Shown here: in pieces, positions 11,881-23,784 of the stretch
How the letters are laid out: each line of letters starts with the position of its first letter
Position numbering within the stretch: the stretch's first letter is position 1
Origin: Glossina fuscipes
Lineage: Eukaryota; Arthropoda; Insecta; Diptera; Glossinidae
Reading direction: 5' to 3'
Length of the DNA stretch: 64,000 nucleotides
NCBI RefSeq assembly: GCF_014805625.2
Contig: NW_023998452.1
Coordinates: 180,455 to 244,454, forward strand
Notes under the pieces: model-generated
What the model was told of the DNA's origin: nothing
Database searches by the model: none
What the model saw: the letters and a program-made list of their open reading frames with translations, nothing else
Position numbers and translations under genes: made by a program

Positions 11881-14102
11881 TCAAATTTTGTGTAATTTGC
11901 TGAAGATCAACTTAAATTAATGCAAATTAGACAAGTTTTCTTTTATCTTTCAATTATTGATATAATTGTGCGATAAAATTGTATACATATGTGTGCAAAT
12001 TCACATATATTTAAATACTTGTGCATATATATGTATATATATACATTATTATATTATATATATATATATACATTATATATATATATATATCTGTATACAT
12101 ATATATTGTAATAAAAATCGATATAATAAGTCTTTTTTTTTGGTGGTGTCACTTTATTGGTTGAGCGAGCTGGCTCAATGTGTGTTGGTATGGGTGTTCC
12201 CTTGAGACATGAATCGGTACAAAATGAAAGGTTAAGGTTATCGTCAAAAGATGCTTTAAGCTCTTAAGATAGAAGGGATAAAGTAGAGCATCAGTGGTAG
12301 GGCAAGCAAACGTAACCCATGATAATCGACAGTAGTGTTAATACGCCGCGTAAAAAATAGAAATATTTTTGAATAATCTCCAGAATGTGTCAATAAAACA
12401 GAGTCTCACAATGACAATCGACCTATGTTCGAAATTTCGATGACTACTTTCCATCGTGATCAGAACAGTCGTTCATATTGTGTAGCATGAGATTAAATCT
12501 CACTAAACTGTTTTTGAACAGTTGTTGTTGTTGACCTTCAGGGGCGAGAATCGAATTGAAAAGTCTTTTTTACCAACCTACGCAATGGACAGACCAGCAA
12601 AATGTTTTTAAGGGTTTTATACAACTGTGAAGATATTAAAAGTTCCCACAGTTACAGGACACAACATTATTTGATATCTACATGCCACTGCGTTGAGCTT
12701 TTTGCGTCGTACAGGCTTTCATCATTCGCGTCCCCGCTTGCATTATCAGCGGAGTGCGCGAAAACACAGAATTTCACTGTCATCATTATTGAAACTCACA
12801 TGTACAGAGCATTTTGCTGACATTGTTGCCAAAGCGCATATACGTACGCGTAAGTTCACTTGTATTATGCATATATACGCGAAACCTATATAGGCAATAT
12901 TACCAAAGCAGAGTTTTGCGAGACCCGTATATATGCGAAAATTCTCTGGTACTGCGCCCGAAGCTCATTGGTTATCACTAAAGCGCACGAATGGAGAAAT
13001 GTGCGAATCACTATCACCAAAATACTTATATACGACACGCATGCGCGTGAGGCGCCAATGTGATAACTGCTCTCTAGTTATAGGTATTAAGTAATATATG
13101 ATAGGGTTTAAATTCTCTAATAATTTTAATTTTTACCTAAACACAAAAAAATGTTTGCGATCAATTTTAGCTGCTAAACTCTTCTCTTTATACTATAATG
13201 CGAATAGGTTAAGCTTAAGAGTGGTAATAAGTCATAAACAATTGAGGCTCTCAGCGACGAAAGAAGACAAAAACCCAACAACGAACAAGTGTGCCAAGGC
13301 TAGAGACTGCTTTATCGGATGTTTGAACGTTCATATCACTGACCTTAATTAGAACGTTGTAAGGTCAGGTCGCATTGACCACTCTCTTTAATCGGTTTTA
13401 TATCATATGCATGGAGCAACCTATAATTCCTAAAACTTATGATAGAGAGTGGACTTTTGTGTTTGTGTATTTCACTATTTGTTTCCATTTTTTTTATATT
13501 TTTAATTTTTTTTTTTATTCAATTTATAGAAAATAAAAAAAAAAAATTAAGTTAGATTTGTTTGCTAATTTTTTTGACTTTGAACTTGATTTCTAAGCAA
13601 CTGGTACTGATTTGTGTTTAGACGGCAAACGTGTGTTTATGTTTAAGCGGTGGGGGCAGTCTGTTGGTTAGTTGGTTATACTTGTTCTTCAACTAAATAA
13701 AAATATATTTTGATTTGATCACAAATTACCATAAACAGAATTTTTTGCTTTTTTTGTTGTTATTGCAATTTACGCCACAAAGGTCATATAAATGAAGAAA
13801 AAAAAAAAAGAAAAAATACTGAAAATATAAGAGAAAAACAAAAAAAAAAAAAAAGCAAAAATCTTCCGGCCTCTAGTCAAGTGCAAATTAGAATTTTCAT
13901 AATAAAATATTTGATTACAATAGAGTGCAACTTGCTTCTTCTTCTTTTTTTGTTGTTGTTATTTTTTCTTGCTTTCTTTCCTTTACTCTCACTACCACTT
14001 ATTCATTCATTTTATCGGCTTTCTTTGCGAACAACTGTATCGCACAATTTGCATTGCATTGTAAAGTGTTGTTATCACAAGTGCGCTGTTGTTTGTTAAA
14101 AA

Positions 14103-14151
<49 letters not shown>

Positions 14152-14225
14152 AAGAAAAGAAAAGAAAAATATTTATTTATATGAGTGTGCAAACCTACTC
14201 TTATATACATACATTTTTATCAATA

Positions 14226-14250
14226 TAAGTAAGTAAGTAAGTAAGTAAGT
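14226..14250. repeat. (AAGT)n microsatellite
   Basis: About six perfect AAGT tetramers. Confidence 0.95.
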
Positions 14251-14596
14251 ATTCAACATTATATAAATCGAAAAAAATGAAATAAAAAATAAAATAAACT
14301 TGCAATGCTTTTTAGTCATTTGATATTAAATTTCATATCTCGTTTCCATATCGGTATATAACAGTGTTGTGCATACACACGAATCAAGTGTGAATATAAG
14401 CTGCTGCAATATGCAATACGTTTAAATGCCTACAGTGCATGGTGTACTTGATGGTGCAGTTTTGTCACTCAACTAATACTCGATTTTCTAAGTTTTTCTT
14501 GATAAGAACCTTGTTTATTGGTATCATATATATTATGAGTTGTTTAAAAACATTGAACTTGATCTTTTAAAATTACACCAACAATAAGAACATAAG

Positions 14597-14641
14597 CAAT
14601 AATAATAATAATAATAATAACAACAACAATAACAACAACAA
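14597..14641. repeat. (AAT)n-(AAC)n compound microsatellite
   Basis: About eight AAT units pass directly into AAC units. Confidence 0.9.
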
Positions 14642-15159
14642 CAGCAACTTCAATAACACTTACAATACAATACAATACGCAATGCTATGACAAATTGTTT
14701 TATGTTTGTTTAGATATTGAAATCTATAGTTTACTTACATATCAAAATATCTACAATACTTTGTTTAGTTTAGTAATGATTTTCTATATCATTGTATACC
14801 AGAAGAAACTTGAAATTCTCTAAAAGCACAAAAATATGATAACAAATAAAAGGTCATAATAATTAAGTAGAACTTGTACTTTTAAGAATCTATTTACATG
14901 CAGTCTCTTTTAAAGCTCTTCCTTCCTTCTCGGCGCCTATTGCCCGCAATTATTATATTCAACTGTTGATACGGTTAGGATTCCGATATCTACCTTCAAA
15001 GGTTTTGTAGTTAAACGAGCGAGATTCGTTGCTTATGTTTTCGCTAAACATATCATACCAAAATCGGTCTTAAAATCAATTTAAATCTCATAAATATCCC
15101 TTTCACCTATCCATCCCAAAACTCTTATTTATATGCTCTAGGATCCTATATGGAGAAAA

Positions 15160-16280
15160 AAAGATGGCCAAAAGGACGCTTCAAACTATTCTAGGTTTAC
15201 GCAACTCTTTTTTGTGGTTGATCCTTTCCATGTCAGGACTTGCATATTATATTTTCCAACTACTTGTACCCAAAAGGCCTCATCAAAATTGAAAGTTCCA
15301 AAATTTCTTCGTTCCAAGTCCTTTTCGACCTGCAACGATCAATCATGATACACTGTGTTTTTCAAGTACTTATACCGACTAAAAACCAATCACCAAAATT
15401 TTAATTCTTATCATCTTTTCCGAATCCTTTCCGTTTGCTCAGAATTCATCAAGATTCGAAGTTCTAATATTTATATATATTTTTCGAATCTTTCTAACGC
15501 CTAAAAGCATTCATCAAAATTCTAAATTTTCCAATTGGTTTTCAAATCCTTTTCATGCCTCGTTAAAAAAAACATGTAATGGTCTCCCCGGCTTAACGCG
15601 GTACTTCCAAAGCTCGGTTTGTATGCAACGCTGCAGAAAATTTTGCAATAATCGTAACAGATTTTGTTAGAGTAAGATCTCAAAACACCGAACATGTGTT
15701 TCTTTCGATTGATTTTCGATTTTATTTTGATTCTATTGAGGAGAGGAGTTCAAGCGACTTTGAGAAAACACAAGTGAAATCAGGATAGGTCGAGTATTGA
15801 ACACCCTGCACCACATTGTCTAAACCAATTCTTGTTTTTGCCAAGGAACACATCGAAGTGTATATTAACAATTTTTGTAATTTATGTTACATCTAAGTAT
15901 AAGTTATGTCGCTTTTTATCATGTTTTGGTTTAAATAGAAAAGGTAAAATATGTTTTATAATACGGTTTCGATACAGCGCAGTAGTTATTAACCGCGCTA
16001 AGCTAGGGACGCCTGTATTATATTCCACAATTTAAAGCGTCTAAAAGCGGCAATCAAGATTTAAATTTTTCAATCTATCCTCTATCCTTTCTGCTTCTAA
16101 AGATCGGTCCAACCAAAGCTTGGCCAGTCGTAGTATGTTATGTTTTCTATATACTCGTACGCCTAATTAATATTACAAATTTTACAAATTTTTTCCCAAA
16201 TCTTCACTACTTCTACCGATCTGTTCTCTACCAAGACAACTATATACCATGTCTTCCAAATATTTATAAGCAATCATAAA
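15160..16280. repeat. Decayed tandem array, ~100-122-bp units
   Basis: A diverged module of the form CTAAAAGC..CATCAAAATT..AAATTTTCC...TCCTTTTC..CCT recurs with anchors at about 15168, 15270, 15379, 15501, 16041 and 16163. Spacings are 102, 109, 122, a 540-bp break, then 122. The break contains a family 2 left-end motif (CACCCTGCACCACATTGTCT) at about 15802, so a later insertion seems to have split the array. No coding potential. Identity is by eye and low. Confidence 0.6.
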
Positions 16281-16875
16281 AGGGCCCAAAGCACTTTCGC
16301 AGTGCTTATAATACCTTACGGATGAGATGTAAATTAGCTAAAAGAGATCAGTGCTCACGCTTCACATTTTTTATGGGATAGGAAAAGCTTTTGATGCGTT
16401 GTACGTTCTTTAGCATCCCTTGTGCATTGTATTGCATATTGTACATTTACCGGTTAAATTTTACTTACAACACATTTGGATTAAAAAATGTGAGATCCAT
16501 TCTTAGTTGTAAAATGTCTAATAATCTCGAGTACTTGTTGTTAATATATAATGATAAAAGAATATTATAAATTATTTATTGAATTGCACTTAAGTTCCTA
16601 AGTAGATTTATTTAATAGTGCTCTTTTTAATCCTTTTCCAAAAGCCCATTCTATTCAAAGCATCTTTAATTGTGGCCATGCAATCACTTAAATCAATTAT
16701 ATATCAGGCCACATAGAAAATTCTCCGCGGTTTTTTCCGCGGGATAGTGTTGATGCCTATATATCGGGCAACACTCACCTGATTGTCTTAAACGAACAAA
16801 TGTTTAATTAATAACATTTTAGCGAAGATAGTCTTCTAACTGTTTGCTCATGTAAAAAGTTATATTGATTTGAAA

Positions 16876-17200
16876 ATGAGTAAAGTATCTGAAGAAATAC
16901 ACTATGTTGCTTATGCACTATGATGATTTTTTACTATAGAAAAAAGACAAAAACGCTGCAAAAAAATAGTAGTGAAGTATACTATAAGAATGCTGTGAAG
17001 AACCCAGGAGTGATTTGCTCTGTTTCCATTCCGAACTTCGCAGTCACTGAAATAGTCGGTGAAATTTTGCAACTGGTGGAACAAGACCGGCACGCAAGCT
17101 GTAAGGAAATACCGAAGGCACTAAACATCAACTACATGACAGTTGGCAATCGTTTGAGAAGAGCAGGCAACAAAAGCAAGCTCGAAACCGCGGAGACTTT
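16876..17200 (+). pseudogene. mariner transposase N-terminal fragment
   Basis: Remnant of a DNA transposase DNA-binding region. An ATG at 16876 opens a degraded N-terminus with a KDKNAA-type segment interrupted by stops. A clear helix-turn-helix segment follows at 17073-17183 (VEQDRHASCKEIPKALNIN, then GNRLRRAGNKSKLE). This aligns with VDRHVSSRNIAQELKIDHK of the intact mariner at 21192-22241, but it is clearly a different, older family. No catalytic domain or terminal repeats were found nearby. Confidence 0.75.
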
Positions 17201-17789
17201 TCAATATGACCTAATATTTCAGCAGCCACTTACGCTTCTAAGTTCCTCACTTTCATAATTTTGGAGCTTTTATTTCCAAAAGAAGCAATAAATAAATTCT
17301 TGACAATTAATGGTTCAGCATAATAATTTTAAAAGCTAGATATGTCATGCGTTTTTCACACTTGACGTTATGAAATCGCCTTAAAATCTCTTCCCCTCGG
17401 AAGTTTGATGCTATCACCATTAGAGAATATCTTCGCGAAGAAGTCAACCTCAGTCTCTTTGACAAATCTTCTCGTAACTAAGGCCTTCATGCGAATCCTA
17501 CTGAACCGTTCAGCCTTAAGGGCCTATCTTTAGTCAATCCACTAGGAAGTTACTATTTGTAAACTAGGCCACTGTATCGGTGAGATGTGGTTGAGCATAC
17601 TTGCTCTGAGTAGCTCCTACTGGATCAGATAACGTTGAACGCTGGTTCAAACGTCTCGTGAAGTTTTCGTATCAACCAATATCAAAAAGTAAGCATTTAT
17701 AATATCAGTTATCCGAACTATCTACGAGCAGACGATTTGCTATCTGCGACAGTATCCAACTTAATTACATACTTTCATTGAATTTGCTG
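17201..17789. other. Intergenic DNA
   Basis: No feature recognised; lies between a mariner remnant and LINE copy 2. Confidence 0.5.
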
Positions 17790-18398
17790 GTCAAGAGTTC
17801 CTTTGTCATCAAAATAATAAATGGTGCTATTGACTCGCCTTTGTTTGTTAGTGAAATAAGCTTTAATATGCCTAACCCCTTCTCTAGGCACTTTATCTTG
17901 GTTAAGCTTAGTCAGTGTAAATATAATTATTAGCTGTTTAATCCGCTCAGAGTCGTTTGCAAGAACCTAAATGACGTCCACCACTTATTCTCGTTATCGG
18001 GCTCTTTAGAGTCCATTAAAGCAACATTGCTTAATACGCGCGATTTACCTATGTCGTATTTAAACTAGCTTTTATCCTTAAAAGTCGTTACGATTGGAAA
18101 ATGAATTGTTGTTAAGTATTATCGGTTGCCAGGCTTATGCATGTTTGCGATGGCTTAGGGGTTCATTTGCAATTTGGTCCTGTACCGGTTGTAAATGTGG
18201 CTCTATGCTGGTTGTGCACATGATTTTTTTCTTTTTTTTTCCTTCTTATTTGTTTTATTGTACTTATACTAAGTTTTATTTTCAATTTAATATAAGTTTT
18301 GCTTTAAGTGCCAATTGAGCTCGACTGTTATTTGTTTAGTTGAGTTTCATGTATAAGTAGAATTAAAATAAATAAATAAATAAATAAATAAATAAAAA
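17790..18398 (+). mobile_element. 5'-truncated LINE, copy 2 (same family as copy 1)
   Basis: Plus-strand 3' fragment of the retrotransposon at 9329-11880. Homology begins near 17790-17805 (VINGAIDSP-type segment). It includes the ORF end (NDVHHLFSLSG...MSYLN, stop TAG at 18066-18068), the complete 3' UTR and an (AAAT)n tail at about 18366-18398. Over the coding end the two copies differ at only scattered bases. Copy 2 has an early TAG inside the tail of the reading frame (YNY then stop), so it is a dead fragment. Confidence 0.9.
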
Positions 18399-19297
18399 GA
18401 CCATAGGCTACCTAATGACTACGATTAGAATTTCTTAGTTCTAAACTATCCTGCCTTCTTAATGGTCGTTAGTAAAGAACACCTTTGATAATATATAAAA
18501 TTTAATTATTGCTACAACTTTCTTGTTGAAGAATCATTAATTATTATTATTGAGACGATAGCCAGTATCATCGCCTGCCGAAAAGCCAATTGCCTTAAAA
18601 GAGCTATAAAGATGTAAAGAAGAGTCTTTAAACAAGGGAGTCTATGCAAATTGTGACCCGCGATTCAGAGGAACTCACGAAAGCGTCCTCGTGGAACAAT
18701 TTGATAGGGTGAGTGTAATATTTCCTATAATGAACAACTGCTTTTTTCCGGGAGTTGGAGCGGAGGTTTAAGGCTCACATTCTACCCAGACAGGGTGCAA
18801 GCGCAACATAAACGTGACTACGAAAGCAAAGGTTTTGCTCAGAGATTTAAACAGAGGACATAAATGCTTTATTTTGGCTGATCATCCAGGTGGTGTGGAG
18901 TATTTAATGACTGACCTTGACCGACTGCTACACTTCGATTCACTCTTTCGTTTATAATACATAGAAGTACCAGATTTATATTATATTTAAGAAAGTTTAA
19001 AAACTTTAAACTGCATAAATAAGCAGTAATGCAGCTGGGTTTGATTAGTGTCAAGGAATAATGTTGGAGTATACTCTGCTATTCTATCAAAGAATTTTAT
19101 GCCATTCTATCAAAGGCAAGAATAAAATTTTGATAAATGGGGGGACAGAGAAAATCGGAAAGCTATTACTTACCAATATAGTCGGAAGCTAATAAAGACA
19201 AGACTCATATTTATCTGTGATCACTTAAATGAAAAATGATAATCAAGTTCCATCAATTATATCAAATCTTCGGAAACTATTTGTGTTATGATGATTT
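18399..19297. other. Intergenic DNA
   Basis: No supportable feature. Short frames only. Confidence 0.5.
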
Positions 19298-19397
19298 NNN
19301 NNNNNNNNNNNNNNNNNNNNNNNNNNNNNNNNNNNNNNNNNNNNNNNNNNNNNNNNNNNNNNNNNNNNNNNNNNNNNNNNNNNNNNNNNNNNNNNNN
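19298..19397. other. Assembly gap, 100 N
   Basis: Exactly 100 N. Open frames that cross it are meaningless. Confidence 0.99.
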
Positions 19398-21138
19398 AAT
19401 TTGTTCTTCAAAATTCGAAAAAAACAAAGCAAAAACCAAAAATCTAATTGCATTTTTACATGCAACACACAGAGCATTGTATATAAAATAGATTTTTCTG
19501 TATAATCGCTATTTATATAGAATTTATATAATTTTTGTTCTAATTGGTATCCTCCTGCCTTCTGAAATGACGTGAATGATAAAAGGAATAGTGAGAACGG
19601 TGATGAAGACGAAAAAAAAAAAAAAAAATGATACGTTCTTATAATAAAAAGCGAAAAATAAGCGTTTAAATGCAATTTTATTAAGAATAAATATTAAAAG
19701 CCTCTAATGGTCACGTATGATGGCATTGTGTGTGTGTGTGTGTGTCGGAATACAACAGAAATTGATCACGAAAAAAAAGGCACCTAAAATATTTTTTAAG
19801 AAATAAAAACGATTGATATCAAATAAGTATGATTAGAATTAAATTTATCTCTGTTGTATTTTGGTGCCAGGAAAAGAGAAGGCAGCGGAAAAAAGCACAT
19901 CCAGAGCCCAAACCCAAACCAAATAATATATAAGTAAAAAAAAAAAAAGGAAAAAGAAAAAAGAAAAAAGAAAAAGAACACAGACATTCCTTCAAATTTT
20001 TGATATTGTGTTGGTTTTTTCCCCCCTTTTTTTTTTCTTTTTGTTTGCCTTGTTTTATTTTAATTTTTTTATATCGTCTTTGATACAATTTCGAATGGAT
20101 ATGTTTTGCTCAATAATTTTGTGAGGGTGCCGCCAGTACAACAACAAAAGCTTATACGTTTGAATGTCTATATGTGTGTGTTAGTGCGCTTATGTATTTT
20201 TTCCTTTACAAGTTTTTGTGCTTTCAATTCTTGGATATCAAAGGGACAAAAAGTATTCCAAAGAATTTTTTCTTCTTCTACAACTTTTTGTTTTTTTTTT
20301 TAAGCTCAGCTCGTCTATGCAGTAGATAGAGAGTCAAAAGCATTCAATATTTAGCGGAACACATGAGTGAGTGCAAGAATCAAGAGTAACCATTCATTCA
20401 TCACTGTTTAATTGGTTGGCCATAGGTTCTCTTAATAACAATTTTCTCAAAAAAGTTGATTAAAAATTACGCTTCAATTTAGTTGAACTTCTTCTTCTTC
20501 TTTTTCTTCTTTTTATTCGATATCGGCGGACATCGAAATATAAAACCGTGATAGGAAGTTTTTTTGCAAATAATTTTGGATGTAACAGCGCCACCTATGT
20601 TAAATTTAATATCTTACTTGCCTCGAACTTCATGTCCTTTTTCTCTTTAGCGTTAAAACTCTTGCGAGGCAAAGGTTCGAAATGACGACAAATGGAACGC
20701 TAAGGGAAAATTTTATGTAAGCTCGTAGAGGTTCATGTGAAAGTGATCTCGTCAAGAAGGCTGTCATTGCTATAATTTTAATAGTATTTTTAACGAATAA
20801 CAGCATGAGGTGACGGGCCAGAGCATGGAAAAATGTTAACAGAACAAAAACTCGTACAAGCAATGTCACCTTAATTCACTAAAGGGTTCCATTCTCCTAG
20901 AAGCATTTGTTATTGCACTTTTTTACAAAAATGTTTAACAAAGTATAAAAAATAAATAAGAACAAAGCCCGCTTAAGTAGCCGAATAGGCAAAGGGTCGG
21001 ATCTATTACAAGTACTTTTGTCTGTCGCTTATCTCTGCACAAACGTAGTAGACCCTTGTGCCACAAGTGGCGTAGAGTACAAAAACAGAAAACAAAAACT
21101 TGGCTTATCAAATAATTGAACGGCAAAGCTTAATCATA
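19398..21138. other. Intergenic DNA, purine/pyrimidine-skewed tracts
   Basis: No gene supported. It holds a (TG)n run at about 19728-19745, A/G-rich tracts at about 19606-19628 and 19935-19980, and a C6-T11 pyrimidine tract at about 20020-20040. A family 2 terminus with a hairpin-like end (ACCCTTGTGCCACAAGTGGC) lies at about 21052-21080. Confidence 0.6.
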
Positions 21139-21170
21139 TTAGTTTGGGGAAAAAGAAATCCATTATTTTT
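21139..21170. repeat. mariner terminal inverted repeat (3' end)
   Basis: 32 bp, identical to the reverse complement of 22395-22426; preceded by target-site TA. Confidence 0.96.
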
Positions 21171-21191
21171 ATATGAACTTCAGGACTTTAT

Positions 21192-22241
21192 TTAACATGC
21201 TTCGGATTGTCCAATTTGGGTCAAATATGCACCGTTTTGTTGTACGATTTGTTGCCATTTTAAAGGTAACTTCAAAATGCCTCTCTCATAGAAGTCCTGG
21301 TCTCTATTTGCAAAAAACTCTACTAGTCGATTTTCACAATCCTCCCTAGATTCCAATTTTTTATCATTAAAGAAATTTTGCAATGCAAGAAAAAGATGAT
21401 AATCGCTTGGTGCCAAGTCCGGACTGTATGGCGGATGCATTAAAACTTCCCAACCAAACTCCCGAAGTTTCTGGCGAGTCACTGTAGATGTGTGTGGCCT
21501 AGCGTTGTCCTGGTGGAACACGACACTTCTCCCGTTGGCCAATTCTGGCCGTTTCTGGTCAATCGCTATCTTCAAATGGTCCAGTTGTTGACAGTAGAGA
21601 TCAGAATTTAGCGTTTGGCCATATGGAAGCAACTCATAATAAATAATCCCCTTCCAGTCCCACCAAATGCATAGCAAAACCTTCCTGGCCGTTATTCCTG
21701 GTTTGACCACCGTTTGAGGTGCTTCACCGCTCTTTGACCACGATCGTTTTCGCACAGGGTTATCGTAAGTGATCCATTTCTCATCTCCAGTCACCATCCG
21801 TTTAAGAAATGGGTCTATCTCATTCCGTTTGGCCAAGGCTTCGAAGATGGAAATTCGATCCATCATGTTTTTTTCTGTTAATTGGTGTGGCACCCAAACA
21901 TCGAGCTTCTTTTTGAATCCAGCTTTGTGTAAATGGTTAAAAACTGTTTTATGGTCGATTTTTAGCTCCTGGGCGATGTTACGACTGCTAACATGCCGGT
22001 CAACTTCGATCATTTCTCCGATTTTATCGACATTTCCGACGACCGGCCTACCTGTGCGAGGTTCAACTTTAACATCAAAAATTCCTGAACGGAATCTACG
22101 AAACCGAAATTGCACATAATTGGCTGTTACAGTATCGGAACCATAAACACCATTCACAATTTTAGCCGCCTGGCTTGCATTTTCGCCTTTGTCAAAGAAA
22201 AACTGTAAAATGTACCGAATTTTCTCTTTGTTCACTTCCAT
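21192..22241 (-). CDS. mariner transposase, intact, D,D34D
   Basis: Cut-and-paste DNA transposase of 349 aa (typical length about 345) that binds the 32-bp ends and moves the element into TA sites. The N-terminal paired helix-turn-helix region occupies about residues 1-110 (FRRFRSG near 47-53, DRHVSSRNIAQELKIDHKTV at 81-100). The linker signature WVPHQL (116-121) is a variant of WVPHEL. Catalytic residues are D153 (in TGDEKW), D245 (HQDNARPH) and D280 (in SPDLAPSDYHLF); exactly 34 residues separate the last two. PYSPDLAP is canonical. The frame stays open 83 codons further upstream through the TIR into flanking DNA, but I chose the ATG at 22241 because it lies inside the element and starts the conserved MEVNKEKIRYIL. 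No frameshift or stop is visible, so activity is plausible. Confidence 0.95.
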   Translation of the reverse strand: MEVNKEKIRYILQFFFDKGENASQAAKIVNGVYGSDTVTANYVQFRFRRFRSGIFDVKVEPRTGRPVVGNVDKIGEMIEVDRHVSSRNIAQELKIDHKTVFNHLHKAGFKKKLDVWVPHQLTEKNMMDRISIFEALAKRNEIDPFLKRMVTGDEKWITYDNPVRKRSWSKSGEAPQTVVKPGITARKVLLCIWWDWKGIIYYELLPYGQTLNSDLYCQQLDHLKIAIDQKRPELANGRSVVFHQDNARPHTSTVTRQKLREFGWEVLMHPPYSPDLAPSDYHLFLALQNFFNDKKLESREDCENRLVEFFANRDQDFYERGILKLPLKWQQIVQQNGAYLTQIGQSEAC

Positions 22242-22394
22242 TTTTAACACGCTGTAACTCACAACTGAATGCACCAAACAAAAAACAGCAAAAGAATTTT
22301 TTTTACTGCGAAATGTCACCTTTCCAACAAGCATAAGCATGAAATTGTTTGATCGATACTTTACGAGAAATCTATCAGTGCAGCCATCTACCGA

Positions 22395-22426
22395 AAAAAT
22401 AATGGATTTCTTTTTCCCCAAACTAA
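22395..22426. repeat. mariner terminal inverted repeat (5' end)
   Basis: 32 bp perfect partner of 21139-21170; followed by target-site TA at 22427-22428. Confidence 0.96.
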
Positions 22427-22428
22427 TA

Positions 22429-23784
22429 TATGGACTTGCAGCTTCATTTAAGTTCCTTGGAAGGTCGTATTCTTCTTCTACAATTTCCATATATACAAAC
22501 GCTTTCTAATATTTCAAATGGATTTTAAATGGATGAGGAAAAAATCGCCGAAAATTCGAACCATAACAGATGTGGTTTTTTGCGGGCCCGCGTGTGTCAT
22601 TCGCGTTCAATGCATGGTTATCTTCTGCATCTATCATATAATTCATTCATTTTTCCGTACAAAATATATGTTTGTAAAGTAGCATTAATTGGCGCGACAA
22701 ACTGCCGAACAATTGAGCCACAACAACAAATGCTGCCCAAGATAAGTATGTTACACAATGTTATTTCCGCTGTACATTTAATTGCTGTCGTCTTGCAATC
22801 CCTCCCCGTCCTACAATCCTTCTTCTCTATGGGAAATTTTTTATTCCCTTTTAAAAGTATTTTCTGCTCTTAATAGGCATTACGTAACGGATCTTTGTTT
22901 TTATTTGTTATTTAATTTCGCATTATACTTGCAGACACTAACAATTACTAATAAATTATCAAAAGTTCTACAAGATGCTAAAGCATGTGGCAACGAGCTC
23001 GTCAAACTCAGCCGTCAATCAGAGTTACTTCATTAGGCGCTCTTGAAGGGAACAAGTGAATGATAATGACATGCTGCCAGTGCCGGTTATAAATGAATTT
23101 AATATAAGTAATATTTTAATTCCAATATACATATATATGTCGTGGGTGTGGTAATCATAGACTGTAATTAGTTCATGTAAGTAATAAAAATAGTTCTTTA
23201 AAGTAAAATTTTCAATTATTTTTTGTGAGTAATATTGGGTAGGGGTGGTGGATATTTTCTTTTTTTGTACGACAACTTTGTGGACATTTATGGCTTTTAT
23301 CTGCTGCAGTTTACGAGCAACGAGCAAAAGACACGCAAAGCAAAAGTGCGCTCAGTTTTGGTTGTACAGACAAGTGGGCGTTATGGGCGCATTAAAACAT
23401 TTAAAAATTTGTAAATGATATTTTCTTTTTCGCGAAAGGAACAACGTCTAGCACAGATACTACGCCGGCGGGCAAGCGGACAGATGAACAAACAAACAGA
23501 CGGATTAGCTTAGGTGTCTGCCAAAATTCAAACTGGCCAAGAATTATTATTTGGTCCAGAGGGTTTTTGAAACTCGCTTCTACGCGTTATAAAGGTATTT
23601 AAAAAAAATTAGGATTTAACACACTATAATATTGGATAGGCGAGATTAATTTTTCCCATTTTTGTACAGATACTGCAGAGAGCCCATAGAGTATACGTTC
23701 AAATTTTTGTATATTTATCTGGCAAGAGACAAAAATAACAAGTTTTTATTTTTTTTTTTTGAAGAACGAAAGTGTTCTTTGTTT
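22429..23784. other. Intergenic DNA with one exon-like segment
   Basis: Mostly unassigned. A possible terminal exon on the plus strand lies at 22935-23036 (separate entry). A diverged family 2-like segment (GGACAGATGAACAAACAAAC) lies near 23479. Confidence 0.5.
22935..23036 (+). other. Candidate terminal exon, unknown gene
   Basis: A T-rich tract ending in CTTGCAG (to 22934) precedes a 33-codon open segment ending in TAG at 23034-23036. It encodes a hydrophilic, helix-like peptide containing KVLQDAKACGNELVKLSRQ and ending ELLH. The composition looks coding and the acceptor is good, but I could not find a phase-compatible upstream exon. The nearby GTATGT donor at about 22747 gives the wrong phase. 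It may be a decayed gene piece or chance. Confidence 0.22.

Larger units (their letters stand above)
11881..15159. other. Intergenic DNA with many simple repeats
   Basis: No host gene supported. It contains AT-rich microsatellites (about 12025-12110 and 14110-14152), (AAGT)n at 14226-14250, (AAT)n then (AAC)n at about 14597-14641, and long A- or T-tracts at 13487-13550 and 13796-13858. Open frames through these tracts encode I/Y/F-rich artefacts. The segment 12590-13070 is less AT-rich but shows no protein I recognise. Confidence 0.6.
21139..22426 (-). mobile_element. Intact mariner element (Tc1/mariner superfamily)
   Basis: Complete 1288-bp element. The terminal inverted repeats are 32 bp and match perfectly: 21139-21170 begins TTAGTTTGGGGAAAAAG, and 22395-22426 is its exact reverse complement. 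TA target-site duplications are at 21137-21138 and 22427-22428. It encodes one uninterrupted minus-strand transposase. Length, TIR size, TA duplication and single intronless gene all fit mariner. Perfect ends plus an open gene suggest recent transposition. Subfamily not assigned. Confidence 0.96.

Noticed and set aside
19236..19675. Frames crossing the N gap
   Set aside because: Translation through unknown bases has no meaning.
21192..22490. 432-codon frame as the transposase gene
   Set aside because: The first 83 codons lie in flanking DNA, the TIR and the 5' leader; the conserved transposase begins at the ATG at 22241.
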